Source: Parietichytrium sp. I65-24A (lineage: Eukaryota > Sar > Bigyra > Thraustochytrida > Thraustochytriidae). From it: 64,000 bases of DNA. The stretch is taken from assembly GCA_012862575.1 (NCBI GenBank), contig BLSF01000029.1, forward strand, positions 1-64,000, read 5' to 3'. The position numbers and the translations under genes are program-made. How positions within the stretch are numbered: position 1 is the stretch's first letter; every line of letters begins with the position of its first letter. Below, one piece after another: positions 21,317-32,304 of this stretch. Below the pieces are notes generated by a model. The model was not told the DNA's origin. It searched no databases and saw nothing but the letters and a program-made list of their open reading frames with translations.

Positions 21317-24300
21317 CAGCGTGTCAACTGTCAGTATGCTTGTATTTATACTGGTACTCATTACCTATTACCCATAAATACGAGTCCCGCTACTTGGGTA
21401 CTAGTGATGAGTACTCACTGTTAGTACACATCTTTTCCACTGTTTGTTATCTCCAGACTAACTAGAGCAATAGAATGTTGTTCATGAGCGCTCTTAGTTT
21501 TCACTAACTTACCTACACACTCGCTCACCAATGGCGACTAGTATTCATACGGCTTAATGCTCAAAGCGTAGTCGCAAACACCCTCCATCACCCACCACCG
21601 CAAGAGACAGAGGAGGTACTAGCTCGTACCGGTATAAGGATGTAGAACAGTTAAAAATGTAATTTGTTACAGAAGTAGACTTCACCATTTCCGCCTTGTA
21701 CTAGTACTCAGCACGAGTTTGAGGTATTCTTAACTCGGTGATGCGAGTCCTATGACAGAACATCGAAAGTTGTGAGTACAATCTCAGGTCGTAGAAAGTT
21801 GAGAAAGGCACGCATGACGGCACCAATGACAGCCAATTGGCCCCACCCATGTTTCGCGGAACATCTGGTCATTGCCCACAGTTGGGAAGGCACATTGGCT
21901 CAACGATTTCTTAACAAGCTTCCACGTGCAAACCGCCGTGTATTTGTAAAATTTAATAATCAAGTACCGGTACCGGCACAGAGACAAGAACAGACTCTTT
22001 CATTCCTTGAAATTTGAATTTTTTATTTTGATTCTGATTATTCTCGGGCTGCTTATTCACTGCCTTAACGGGACGAGTAAGGACAGTCAGTGCTACAAGC
22101 TTTGTCGCACTGGCAAAAACGTTTATCAGCGGAGCTTGCAAGGAAAAGATTTCTGAATTCTGAATTCTGAATTCTGATTCTGAACATTCGAAACTCACAT
22201 GTTAATCAAAACGAAGAATCAAGCTTTGAATTGTTCGCCTATTACTTTTATTTTCGAGTTCTGTTACCCCACTTTCAACTTCTACTCCCGAGTCGGATTC
22301 GAGAAAATTACGTGCGGAATGAGGATGCGGAATTCAGGAACTTGAAAACGCAAGTACAAACGGAAGCAGAACAAAAATGTCAGAAAATGTCAGTGGCAGT
22401 CGATTACTAATGCTACGCTCGGAGTGCGCAGTGTGTGACTCTTGTTTCTTGTGTTCTGCACCGAAGAGGAAGGTTTATTTTCTACAACCACTCCGAACAG
22501 TTGTCAGCCTGTCAACGCTCTACCTGTCGCTCAAGATGTTTGGAGCTCGCATTTCTTCGAGTTGTAGGGCTACACCGCCAGACGGCTTTGATGATTGGTC
22601 CTCTGGGTAGACGTGAAAACATATAGTCGTTTCCGGTAGGATCAAGTCTCACCTATCGGGGCGATAGATGCTTTCAGGCAAAGGTTGCTAAGGCTTTGAG
22701 TAATGAGGAGAGAGCATCTTGGTAATCTTGGTTGCATAAACATGGAGACAATGTTGGCGCAAAGAGCTCTTCAGTTCCAAGTTCGCACACCTTAGTGTAC
22801 TACTTACTGAAGTAGGCGGAGCGGTGACTCGAGAAAAGTCCTTCGAATCGTAGAATCGTAGTGTGTACTAATACACGACATTCCACCACTCTCACTCTGT
22901 TTGTTCGATCAAAATGAACATGAAGATGACAGTTTTGATGGAAACGACTTGAATGGAAACGGCCCCAGGAACGTTCGGCGATCTGCTTTTGAAGTTATTT
23001 GTGTCTGCTGTGTCTGCTGCGTCTTCCGTGTCTATTGTGCGAGATACGCAGTGTGTATACCGTGATTCTCATTGGGTATGAGTATTTGTATCAATCCCGG
23101 TAGGTTACATTAGGTTACTGGTATTGCAAGCTGAATCTGATTTTCCTCCCTGATAAGTGTTCTACTTTGTGTTTGTGTTCTGACGCCGAGAATACTGCCC
23201 GTGAGCTTTCAAAGGCTCGAGCAAGTCGATCATCACAGCCACAATGTGATCAGACAAAGTCTTGCGCTCCCTTGGATCTCTATGCTCCACGAAAAGTTAT
23301 CTTACGCCACTCTCCCTGCGGTTAATTGAAAGGCCGCTTGAGCAGAAAGACTCGGGTGCGAATGGCTTCCATTCTCGCAACGAAAATGGTAAAATCAATT
23401 CCATGACTTTGTTTCTTCGGTCCGGGGGTTGTTTGCTCTGACTCGGACTCGCACGCGGCATTAGATTCAAACCCTTGCGGTAGCGACGAGTCTTCTTGAG
23501 TTTCCAATTCTTGCAAAGTATGCGCCTTCGTTTTTCACAAGCAACGCCAGGAGGCAGTGAGCGCCTTTAGAAAAGTGAAACACGGACTCATCGAGTGGCC
23601 TGATCCTCCACCTGCGCTGCATACGGTATTCTCGAGTTCCGAGGTTCCAGTTTGAGACTCTGAGCAAGTTCGGCCTGGGGCAAGTTGTGCAACAATATTT
23701 TGCGATTCGGAAATAAATCGCTTTGCAACAGCAACGTGCAATGAAATGTATTTTGCTCATAGATAATTAAATTTGGCAAGGTGAATCGCAGTCTTCAAAA
23801 CAATTAATTCAAAAGTTCAAAGACTCTGTGATATATGTGGCAGAACGAACTTTCTTGATTCCTCGATCGGCAAAGAGTGCATGCAAGACAACTGCAACCT
23901 CGTTGTCATCAAAAGAGGTGGATTTGGCCACCTTACCACGAAGGACGATGACCCGAATCGAGCTAGTAGTTGCGCCATGCCCTAACTTGGAAAGCACGGA
24001 AGCAACCAAATACGTTTTTCAGGATTCTAGGTGAGCATACAAGCCGCAGAGTCCCGGTTCTTCACTCGAGAACCGGTGTCCAAGCATGTCCAAGCCCCCA
24101 CTCAAGTCGCATACAGTACTCCTAGAAGCCACCACACTATACCGTGGGTTACTGCTGCTCACTATCGATCGCTTCCACTAGCCAGTCTAGCATGCAGAGC
24201 ATGCGCTAAATCAAGTCGGTCTGAAATGGGTTTGGAGAACAGTAAACAAGAATCACGCTGGCTCGCGTGCCAGCCAGTCAAAGTTCAGCGCGCTGTTTGA

Positions 24301-25679
24301 ATTGGATTATGCCTAGTTAGCAAGCAGACAGTAGCAAGTATCCGCCAAGGCATATGCGATCACTAGGGCTGCCGGGGTAGACTGTACCACCTACCCACTG
24401 GAGCGCACTTTTGCACATTGTCTCAGGGTAAGTGAATTTTGAAAGGTCGCCTCATGATTTAAAAAAAAAACGGTTTTCGCGTTTCCTCGGCCAAGGCTTG
24501 GCTGTCATTCGAGCTGCTGCGCGTGACCTTGAATACCTTGAATGCTGTACGCTCTACTCAACAACACTCGAACGTCGTTCTGTTCGCTGCTTTTGACATG
24601 TGAATCGATTTCACTGTGATGGGTTGAGAGCGACCATATTCGTGCGCGGCCCCCCTTACATATAGATACTATTTAGCACAGTAATAAGCGATCTTGTCCA
24701 TCACTCGATTCTCTAGTCAAGAGCTGTACGGTGTCTCCACATCCTTATCAGCTCGTAGAGGGAGACCACCTCGCATCATCACGATGTTAATGGTGCCAGT
24801 AGTCGCTGGCAAGCTTGATATTGAGGTGTGCGTGTTATGCAAAGCGGATAGCCAGAACGGTAGCAGCTGCTCTTCACCGCAGACTTGGATAGACTGGCAA
24901 GGCATGCTGCACGCATTCCGCTGTTGCCGTTCGCTCCTTCTGACTCTTATGACTGACAAGAAATCTGTAGAACTGGAGGCCTCAGCATTAAGAGAACAAG
25001 AGCACGGAAAGGCAGCACCTTACACATGCGCATCTCATGTGAGCACTACGCCCCCCGCTAACGAGGTAAGCACAGCCACTGCCTGTGAGTAATTACTGGG
25101 ACTTACAAGTCCTGACATCTTTGGTGAAAGAGTGATTGCTTTAAAGAGTACTCATAAAGTACCAGTACCACTCCCGATTCCCTCACAGAGTGCGCTGACG
25201 TGATCGACAGCGATGCAAGTACCGCTCGTTACCGAGGCACCAATACCAGGACCGGTACTTGCGCATAGTCGAAAGCAGTAGCAGGCTCTGGGCAAGCCCG
25301 CTTTACGTTTTGGGAGCTCGTCCGCGTCAGTCCATCGCCCACGGCGACACTGCCCGCACACTGCCCGCGTTGCCCACGCTGCCCACACTACTGAGCGAAA
25401 GCCGGGGGTCAAGACTCAAGAGGCAGGAGACAGGAGACAGGAGACAGCGCTGAGTGGCCCGGAATTCACGCAAGGTACAGGAGGTGCGGGTCACACTGAG
25501 GACGCAACCAAAAATAGAAAGAGCCCGAGTGGAGAGAAAGCTTCCAAGCACGGCCAAGAACGGCCTCCCTACTTTTCCCCTACTCAGTCCAGGCTTCAGC
25601 TGCGAGGCTTCTGACACCGTCTGCAAGTCAACTGAATAGTTGGGACTCCTGCCTGGGAGACGCAAGGATTGGGAAAGTC
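21313..25679. other. long intergenic region without a secure gene
   Basis: This 4.4-kb stretch has stops in all frames at short spacing. It contains GTACCGGTAC at 21964-21973, a GAATTCT-type triple repeat near 22154-22185, a poly(A) run near 24464, and a small TGCCC-repeat cluster at about 25350-25390. Two minus-strand frames look weakly protein-like. One is 23809-24009, with a segment like SSIRVIVLRGKV; the other is 23322-23516, ending VFLLKRPFN. Neither has a convincing ATG. They might be exon remnants of one gene but I cannot connect or name them. A plus-strand frame at 24784-25092 opens with ATG but shows no family features. Confidence 0.5.
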
Positions 25680-27854
25680 ATGGAGCCTCGCCCAGACGGC
25701 TCACACGCAAGCAAGAAAAGGAAAATTGGACAACCCCCGGCGAATCACTCGAGCTTACCTCCAGAGCTCCCTGTCCAAAGATTTGGAAAGTCTCCTTCAA
25801 GTTTTCTGCACAGTAGCCTCTCTTCCCCAATCATACAACAATGGGCTTCGCAACACCAACAGCATGGGCTTCCTCTACCTGGGCCTGCGAGCGAACTCCC
25901 TGTGGAAATAACCCAAATTGTGAATGGCGTGCTTGCTGAATTTGGCTCTAGTGACCCAACTTTGGTTGATGCTGTCAATTGCGTCGCGAAGCGGCTATAC
26001 AGGATGCTCTTGAATCTTCAAAATTTGCCTCACTCGAAGAGGGAACAGCCAGCCCCTATTCCGCGAAAAACAGAGTTCATAGCGTCCTCGTCTCCTAAAG
26101 CTGTTGAAGAGCTCGCCCCGCAAGAGTCTCAGTCACCGCTCACAAATACAAACATGGGAACTGGCAGTCACCTGTCGAACCTGAAGAGGCATGGTAGCAG
26201 CTCTGGCGCGAGCTCGTCCACAATAAAGCTATTTGGGAATTTCCTTCCAGGAGAGGTCGACCCTAAGAGAGCTGAAATACTCAACTCGTTCTTATCGTCT
26301 CCGAAAGTGGGCTCCAGCGGCACGCTCGATGGCTCTCCGTTCAAGATCTCCACAGGATTTTCTCTCAATAACACCGAGAATCACTTTATTCTCGGAGATG
26401 GTCGTCACAATCCGCACTCGTCGAACGCCGGGCACAGCCAAGCAATGTTGAACGCTGCGATCGAGTCTAACAACGCACCGCACCTCCAAATCGCTCAAAA
26501 CCCCCCTCAGATACTTGGAACCGTGAACATGACACAAGCCCCGCACAGTGGTGCAGGAAACAAGCGTGTAGTGCCAGGCTCTCAACTGCGTACGTTTTTT
26601 TCGGGGGAGAGCACCGCTTCGAGCTCGAGCCCAACGAGTCCTGCTTCGGGACACTCGAGCAAGGACGATCTCAATGGCGGGCAATCCTCTACGCAGCGAT
26701 ATCACATTCTTCAAGAGTTCGCAGCGAGCCAACATCACCCAGTTCGTGACCCACAGCAACTTCTTACCACCCCTTCAAACTGCGGGACCAAGCAAGTGCC
26801 GGCAACACAACATGCCCCGACTCAACGGCCAGCGTTAGACGGGCCAGCCTTCGCTAGCGGCTCATCCCCGCTGTCCCATTCAGGTCCCAAGCTTCTTTCA
26901 AGCGCCACCGCGATTCCTCCTCCGAATACCGAACGAATGAAGATTCTCTCGCGCAGGAACAGCTCTACCAGCCTAACCAGCGATGGATTCAAGGGTAGCG
27001 TTTCGTCCGCGACTTCTGTGGACGACGATGATGATATGGACGCCGAATCCAACGATGACAGCAATGCTCCGAACGGAGGCAAGTGGACCGATGAACAGAA
27101 CAACGCACTGCTCGAGGCTGTGACCAAGCACGGCGCCAAAAACTGGCGGGTCATTGCCGATCTCGTACCTGGGCGGGATCATGTGCAGTGCTTGCAACGA
27201 TGGAGCAAGGTCCTTCGGCCAGGCTTGAAGAAGGGTCAGTGGAGTGTCGAGGAGGACCAAAAGCTAGTCGAGATGATGCAGGCTGGGAACGTGAACTGGG
27301 GCACCATTTCCATGCAAATACCGGGTCGGACTGCGAAGCAATGTCGCGAACGATGGTGCTTGAACCTTGACCCCACGATAAATAGAGAGCCGTGGACGGA
27401 AAAGGAAGATGAATTGTTGCTATCTCTGCAAAACAATATGGGGAGCAAGTGGGCCGAAATCAAATGCCAATTTAAAGGCCGAACAGAAAATAGCGTCAAG
27501 ACAAGGTTCAAGTCTTTAATGCGCCAGAAAGCTCGGAGTTGGACACCTGAGCAAGACAAGAAGCTTATTTCGTTATGCGCAAAATATGGCAAGAACTGGA
27601 AGAAAATTTCCGAGGAACTTGAAGGCAGAACAAGGAACGCCGCGAAGACGCGCCTGAAAGAACTCATCAAGTTGGGCTTTGTAACTTTGCCGCCTTCAAC
27701 GACCCAGTCACAGCAAGCTGCCCCTCCTTCAAACCCGCGTCTTCCTCCGCCGGACGAGCAGCTGGTGCAGAGTGTGCGGATGAGCGTCCGCGGCTCAGAG
27801 AATTTCTCGCATGCCCAAACTTTGCAAATGCTTGCTTCTCAGCCTTCACAGTAA
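25680..27854 (+). CDS. MYB transcription factor with four tandem SANT/MYB repeats
   Basis: This 724-residue single-exon nuclear protein starts at ATG 25680, and a K-K-R-K nuclear signal lies within the first 20 residues. The first 460 residues are serine-, proline- and histidine-rich and probably disordered, ending in an acidic DDDDDMDAESNDD patch. Four MYB repeats follow: R1 at about 467-517 (W...W...W in KWTDEQ, NWRVIA, RWSKVL), R2 at about 520-570 (QWSVEED, NWGTIS, RWCLNL), R3 at about 572-622 (PWTEKED, KWAEIK, RFKSLM) and R4 at about 624-672 (SWTPEQD, NWKKIS, RLKELI). In R3 and R4 the third tryptophan is replaced by F and L. R1-R3 resembles the animal/plant 3R-MYB group that controls G2/M genes. 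The fourth repeat sets it apart from c-MYB. The actual targets are not readable here. Confidence 0.93.
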   Translation: MEPRPDGSHASKKRKIGQPPANHSSLPPELPVQRFGKSPSSFLHSSLSSPIIQQWASQHQQHGLPLPGPASELPVEITQIVNGVLAEFGSSDPTLVDAVNCVAKRLYRMLLNLQNLPHSKREQPAPIPRKTEFIASSSPKAVEELAPQESQSPLTNTNMGTGSHLSNLKRHGSSSGASSSTIKLFGNFLPGEVDPKRAEILNSFLSSPKVGSSGTLDGSPFKISTGFSLNNTENHFILGDGRHNPHSSNAGHSQAMLNAAIESNNAPHLQIAQNPPQILGTVNMTQAPHSGAGNKRVVPGSQLRTFFSGESTASSSSPTSPASGHSSKDDLNGGQSSTQRYHILQEFAASQHHPVRDPQQLLTTPSNCGTKQVPATQHAPTQRPALDGPAFASGSSPLSHSGPKLLSSATAIPPPNTERMKILSRRNSSTSLTSDGFKGSVSSATSVDDDDDMDAESNDDSNAPNGGKWTDEQNNALLEAVTKHGAKNWRVIADLVPGRDHVQCLQRWSKVLRPGLKKGQWSVEEDQKLVEMMQAGNVNWGTISMQIPGRTAKQCRERWCLNLDPTINREPWTEKEDELLLSLQNNMGSKWAEIKCQFKGRTENSVKTRFKSLMRQKARSWTPEQDKKLISLCAKYGKNWKKISEELEGRTRNAAKTRLKELIKLGFVTLPPSTTQSQQAAPPSNPRLPPPDEQLVQSVRMSVRGSENFSHAQTLQMLASQPSQ

Positions 27855-28720
27855 CTCCCGCTGCCTACTGCACGGTGACCCTGCTGTACAATTTACATAC
27901 TGATGACTTGTCAAAAGCTGGCTTTTGCTAAAATGGGAAAAGCACTTGTGACTCTTGTGACCTTACCGGCAATTGACTCTTGAAACTGATCTCGTTGTGT
28001 TGCCCAGCACCCGCAATCATGTGACTACTATTTTGTTGTGGTATCTCTGCTTTCGTTTCATAAAACATATGATCCTTCTGTGTTCCATATTCCCACTCGC
28101 AGTTCAACATTTTCTTCTTCTTTTTCCCAGCCTCTTGCTCATCAATTTGTCTTCTGAATGACTTGGCCGAACTCAAGAGCTGAAAGAAGTATTTGAGTCT
28201 GTAGTGTCTGTAGATTGTCTGAAGAGTCTGAAGAGTCTGAAGGGAACCAAATTGAAGCAAAGAGAATCAAAGTAATCAAAGTCACCACGTAACTCAAGTG
28301 AAAAAGCGTTTCTCTCATTTCTTGGATTTGGGTTTCCGCGGCTGTCCTACCAGAACTTAACAAACAAGGCTAAGCTGCGGGTGAGAGTTCAGCTAGAGGC
28401 TAGAATATCCTCGAGGATGCAAATGGCTTGCAGTTCTTCTTCACTGTCATTGGAGGGCACTGTGACACTGCTGTGACCTAGGTTTGGCGCGCTCAGCACG
28501 CTCACGTATCGAGAAGAGCTTCTGTGAGCATCGAGGAGGGACAACGTCAGTGGGGAGTGTAGAAGGGGCAAAGTTGCTGTGCACGTCAAGGTTTCTGACG
28601 GCCCCTCCGCTTGTCTGCATTTGCACCTGCATCTACACCTACAGCCGCATCTCTCTCTCTGTCTCTCTCACGTGGTGCGAGGGCCGTCTACACATCTTTG
28701 GTGGGTCGCTTGGCAGCATC
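27855..28720. promoter_or_regulatory. intergenic, upstream of the repair fusion
   Basis: This is the space between two same-strand genes. It has short tandem GAGTCTGAA/TGTCTGTAG units near 28190-28240, and a CTCTCTCTCTGTCTCTCTC pyrimidine run at about 28649-28669, 50 bp before the next start codon. The frame of the downstream gene stays open back to 28484, but that part lacks domain similarity and runs through the CT tract, so I regard it as leader. Confidence 0.4.
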
Positions 28721-31700
28721 ATGCACGCGTTTTTGAGGTGGCGCTGTGGTGAATGCTCTTTCGCTGAAAACCCGGGAAAGGCGTCCGCTTGTTCCAGCTG
28801 TGGCTCCCCTCGGAAGAGCAAGGCTCATGGACACAAACGAGATGCTCCTGCAACACCGCCCGCATCCTCGGATGTAGCGGTCGCCAAGAAGCCGCGCCAG
28901 AACTCCACTTCGTCTGCGCGCGCTGGATCGGCTGCTGGGGCGTGGAGCGCGATGCTCGGGCAGCGAGCGGCCTTGGACCCGACACAGTTCCAAAACAAGT
29001 ACAAAAGCGCCGAACTACCTGCGCACTGGCAGGCCGCGCACGGCGGGTCTGTTCTTTTCCGGCGATTTCAGAGCTCGCTGTCCACAAACGGCGCAGCGGA
29101 GCTCTGGAACAGTGGCGCAGGCAAGGTTGCTGGTTTTGATTTTGATGGCTGCTTATGCGTATTCACTCAGGGCGGCTTCGTTATAGGGACCATAGAGCAG
29201 CGCATTCTCCACAAGTCCACCAAAACGCTTTTGCACGGCCTCCATCATCGCGGTTACAGGATTGTCATTTTCAGCAACGAAAGCTTAGGGAGATTTAAAA
29301 ACCCGCAGCCAATTCAAAACGCAGTGCTGCGGAAAACTCAAAGGGTTGACGCCTTCCTGGAATACCTTGGGTTGCCCGTGGAGGTGTACATGGCCACAGA
29401 GAAAGATAGCTTTAGGAAACCGAGCTCGAAGGACCGCGCGAAATATGGAACGTCCTGCGGGGGGACGGGGATGTGGACCTTCATGCGCAACGACCCTTGT
29501 GCGTGTGGGTTTTCCAGTGCCCACGCGCCAATTCTTTCTGAAAGCTTTTACGTTGGCGACGCTGCCGGTCGAGAAGGGGATATTTCGGACGGAGACAAGG
29601 TTTTCGCGGCTCAAGTCGGAGTCGAGTTCATGTACCCTGAACAGTTCTTTATCCTTGGCCGAGGGCATGAGCTGGCTGGTGTCTCACCAACGTCCAGCTT
29701 TGTGGAGCACGTGCAGCAGCAGTTCAACTTGCAGCTCGTCCGCTCGTATGCCACAGCTTCTCTTTGCGCCAGATTTGCCGACCCAATGAGCACTCCGGCT
29801 GTTATTGTTCTTGTTGGCCTCCCAGGGAGCGGCAAGTCAACGGCTACTCAGTCGGTTGTGGAAAGCTTTAGCAGCCCCCTCGTTCAGCGTCTTAGTCAAG
29901 ACTTGCTTGGTTCTAAAGGAAAGGTCGAGTCTGCTGTTGCTCAAGCACTCAATGGAGGATCAAAAGTGGTTTTCGTTGACCGCACAAATTTGTCTAAAAG
30001 CCAGCGGGAGACCTGGGTTGCTCTTGGAAGGAAGCACGGCTCTACTTGTTGCATTGTGAGCTTCTCTGTCGATCAGCCCACCTGCCTCCAGCGCTTGTCA
30101 AAGCGTACAAATCACGAAGGAGCAAACTTCCCCACAAATCCCAGGGGAATACAAACCGTTCTTTCTCGAATGCTTGCTACCTACGAAATGCCCGACACAC
30201 AGGAGGCCGACGAAGTTTACCACATCGACACCTCTTGGCCTACGGAATTGGCAGAAATGGCCCTGTACACAGCCCTCTTGCAACACTGCAAGCCTCCAGA
30301 TCACGACCGCTCTGAGGGAAACCCATCAGGTGAGGCCGCCATGCTCACAGAACTGCAGAAGCAGTTCCACCGCAGGCTCAGTGAAGAAGCCTTGGAAAGC
30401 CAAAACATAAAGCTACCCTCCGGTGGCCCTTCCAAACACAGTGCTGCCTCAACACCGCAAGAGATCTCTGCACGTGGGAAAAGGCTGGTCTTCGGTGCCG
30501 TTTCATGCGGCGAATTTGGGTTTGAGCCTTTGAGAGGCTTGAAGGTATTAGTCAGAGTAGTGAGCCGGTGGCTTAAAGAAAAAGAACTCGCGAATGTCAA
30601 ACTCGCCCTTGTCCTTCCTGCAGAAGCGTCGATGAGGAAGGCGCTTACCGCAGACGAAACCTCGCGGGACAGAATAAGCAGGATTCGAAACTTCGAAATA
30701 CTGGAGGGGCGCCTTGAGGATATTCCAGATGCATTTGCTATTGGCATCAGCTCTGCAACATTGTTGCGACCGGGTGAGAGCGCGGACAATGTTGCCTTCC
30801 ATAAACTATCCAAGTCGGCTGCTATCCCTCAGTGCACGGTGCAAGGACTCATCTCCAGTCAATTAGGCGAGAACTTTAACGCACCAGTCGGGTCAGCCCA
30901 CGCGGTCAAGCTCCCTGCAGTTCACCCATCCCGAAAGGCCAACGGGACCCGGGTTGCAATATTTGTTGTCGGCCCAAACATGAACCCGGCTAAAAGCAAC
31001 TGTCTTGGGCAAGACTACGACACAGGGGAATTGTTGCTCGAAAAGAGCTACATTTCGCTTTTCGAGGCATATCATAAGGCTGCTCTCGAGTCGAGCGCAG
31101 AGACCGATACCTCTACACCAAAAGACAAAAACTCCCAGACCATTGCGCCGAAACAAGAAGACACACCCTTTCAGATTTATGCGCATCCACGTGCACCACC
31201 ACCGTCTGCCCCAGGGGGGAACTGGAAGAACGCCTTGCATGCGTATTGCTCGGCGCAGCCGGATCCTGCTGTGCAACGCGCTATCTTCTTCCGCAACGAC
31301 AAGTATTGTGTGATCTATGACGCTTTCCCAAAAGCCCATGTTCACCTTTTGCTTCTCTTCTTACCGCCTTCTGGTCTCGGTGATCTGAATGAGATGGCTG
31401 ACTTGAAGGCATCTCACATCGCGGCGTTGGAAGGTGCGCAAGCCTTTGTCCTCGGTAAACTGGTGCAGCACCTGAGTTTGCAGTGTGCTAGCCCGCTACA
31501 AGTTGGTTTCCATGCAGTCCCGTCCATGAATCGGCTTCACCTCCACATCATTTCACAGGACTTTAACAGCAGCGCTATGAAGACGAAACAGCATTGGACC
31601 TCGTTCACTCACCCCGAGTATTTTATCAGCCTACAGCGTGTGTTAAACTTGCTCAAGGAAAATCCAGAGCAACTAATGGACATTCGTCGGCGTGCAAAAT

Positions 31701-31825
31701 TGCTTGAGCACAGGTTGTGTTGCCACCGGTGTGGCGTGGTATTGCCGAACATGCCCCAACTAAAAACCCATATTGGCACTTGCGAAGAGCCAATCATGCC
31801 GAGAGAGGTTGACGAGACCTTGTGA
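28721..31825 (+). CDS. DNA-end repair fusion: RanBP2 zinc finger, PNKP phosphatase and kinase, macro, aprataxin HIT, zinc finger
   Basis: This single exon of 1,034 residues starts at ATG 28721. A RanBP2-type finger (WRCGECSF, then CSSC) covers residues 4-32. A PNKP-type 3'-phosphatase domain begins near 135 with GFDFDGCLCVF, and FSNESLGRF and YVGDAAGREGD follow. The kinase domain begins near 360 with P-loop VGLPGSGKST, and VFVDRTNL follows. A macro domain (about 585-790) ends with VVGPNMNPAKSNCL. The aprataxin HIT domain (about 825-985) has the HLHIISQDF triad motif near 938 and KQHWTSF. A C-terminal finger with C-x2-C, H and C/E follows at about 997-1023. Together these can remove 3' phosphate, phosphorylate 5' hydroxyl and remove 5' AMP from aborted ligations. 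Plant bHLH140 proteins share the kinase-macro-HIT-finger part; I know of no described form with the phosphatase included. The usual DxDGT threonine is cysteine here. Confidence 0.93.
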   Translation: MHAFLRWRCGECSFAENPGKASACSSCGSPRKSKAHGHKRDAPATPPASSDVAVAKKPRQNSTSSARAGSAAGAWSAMLGQRAALDPTQFQNKYKSAELPAHWQAAHGGSVLFRRFQSSLSTNGAAELWNSGAGKVAGFDFDGCLCVFTQGGFVIGTIEQRILHKSTKTLLHGLHHRGYRIVIFSNESLGRFKNPQPIQNAVLRKTQRVDAFLEYLGLPVEVYMATEKDSFRKPSSKDRAKYGTSCGGTGMWTFMRNDPCACGFSSAHAPILSESFYVGDAAGREGDISDGDKVFAAQVGVEFMYPEQFFILGRGHELAGVSPTSSFVEHVQQQFNLQLVRSYATASLCARFADPMSTPAVIVLVGLPGSGKSTATQSVVESFSSPLVQRLSQDLLGSKGKVESAVAQALNGGSKVVFVDRTNLSKSQRETWVALGRKHGSTCCIVSFSVDQPTCLQRLSKRTNHEGANFPTNPRGIQTVLSRMLATYEMPDTQEADEVYHIDTSWPTELAEMALYTALLQHCKPPDHDRSEGNPSGEAAMLTELQKQFHRRLSEEALESQNIKLPSGGPSKHSAASTPQEISARGKRLVFGAVSCGEFGFEPLRGLKVLVRVVSRWLKEKELANVKLALVLPAEASMRKALTADETSRDRISRIRNFEILEGRLEDIPDAFAIGISSATLLRPGESADNVAFHKLSKSAAIPQCTVQGLISSQLGENFNAPVGSAHAVKLPAVHPSRKANGTRVAIFVVGPNMNPAKSNCLGQDYDTGELLLEKSYISLFEAYHKAALESSAETDTSTPKDKNSQTIAPKQEDTPFQIYAHPRAPPPSAPGGNWKNALHAYCSAQPDPAVQRAIFFRNDKYCVIYDAFPKAHVHLLLLFLPPSGLGDLNEMADLKASHIAALEGAQAFVLGKLVQHLSLQCASPLQVGFHAVPSMNRLHLHIISQDFNSSAMKTKQHWTSFTHPEYFISLQRVLNLLKENPEQLMDIRRRAKLLEHRLCCHRCGVVLPNMPQLKTHIGTCEEPIMPREVDETL

Positions 31826-32304
31826 GCCACTGTTCTCCTCTCAGCACCCATCAGCAACTAGAAAGTTCATCTTACTACAACGAGAGCCTGTGATGAGGAG
31901 AAGTGGGGGGAAAGGGAGGAGAAGGAGAAGGAGAAAGCAACAAGCTATTTAATTGACATAACTTAGCCATCCTTTTCATCACAGGTCGACCCGGCCTTGC
32001 GAGCGTGAGAAAACCAACCCTTCTGAATGCGAAAAGTCGTTCGTGTCGAAATCCAGAAGCCCTATATCGTCGTCTCGCAAAAAGCAAAGCCCTAGGTTCA
32101 CTTTGCAATTCGTGCGGCGAATCGAAACAACTTTTGAGCGGATTCGAGCCAACTTGAAGCATCGTAGAAACGTTTGGGTTGCTACGGCCCAACCGAATAG
32201 ATTGTGTATGAATTTGCCGCCAGCTTGGCTTCGAGCGCTGCTGAAAAGATAGCTTGATGAGTGTAACAATGTTTATTTGCCAATTGCTTGTACTTGAATA
32301 TGTC
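31826..32304. other. convergent 3' region, with a possible alternative kinesin tail
   Basis: This lies between convergent stops. On the minus strand a good splice pair spans 32241-32308 (GTAAGA donor overlapping the kinesin stop codon, CTATCTTTTCAG acceptor). Using it would replace the kinesin stop with an extra tail of about 86 residues, read to 31979. The tail has no recognisable domain. A GGAGAA repeat lies near 31915-31935. Confidence 0.4.

Noticed and set aside
28484-28720. 79-codon N-terminal extension of the PNKP-aprataxin fusion
   Set aside because: Runs through a CT microsatellite and has no domain similarity; the RanBP2 finger begins right after ATG 28721.
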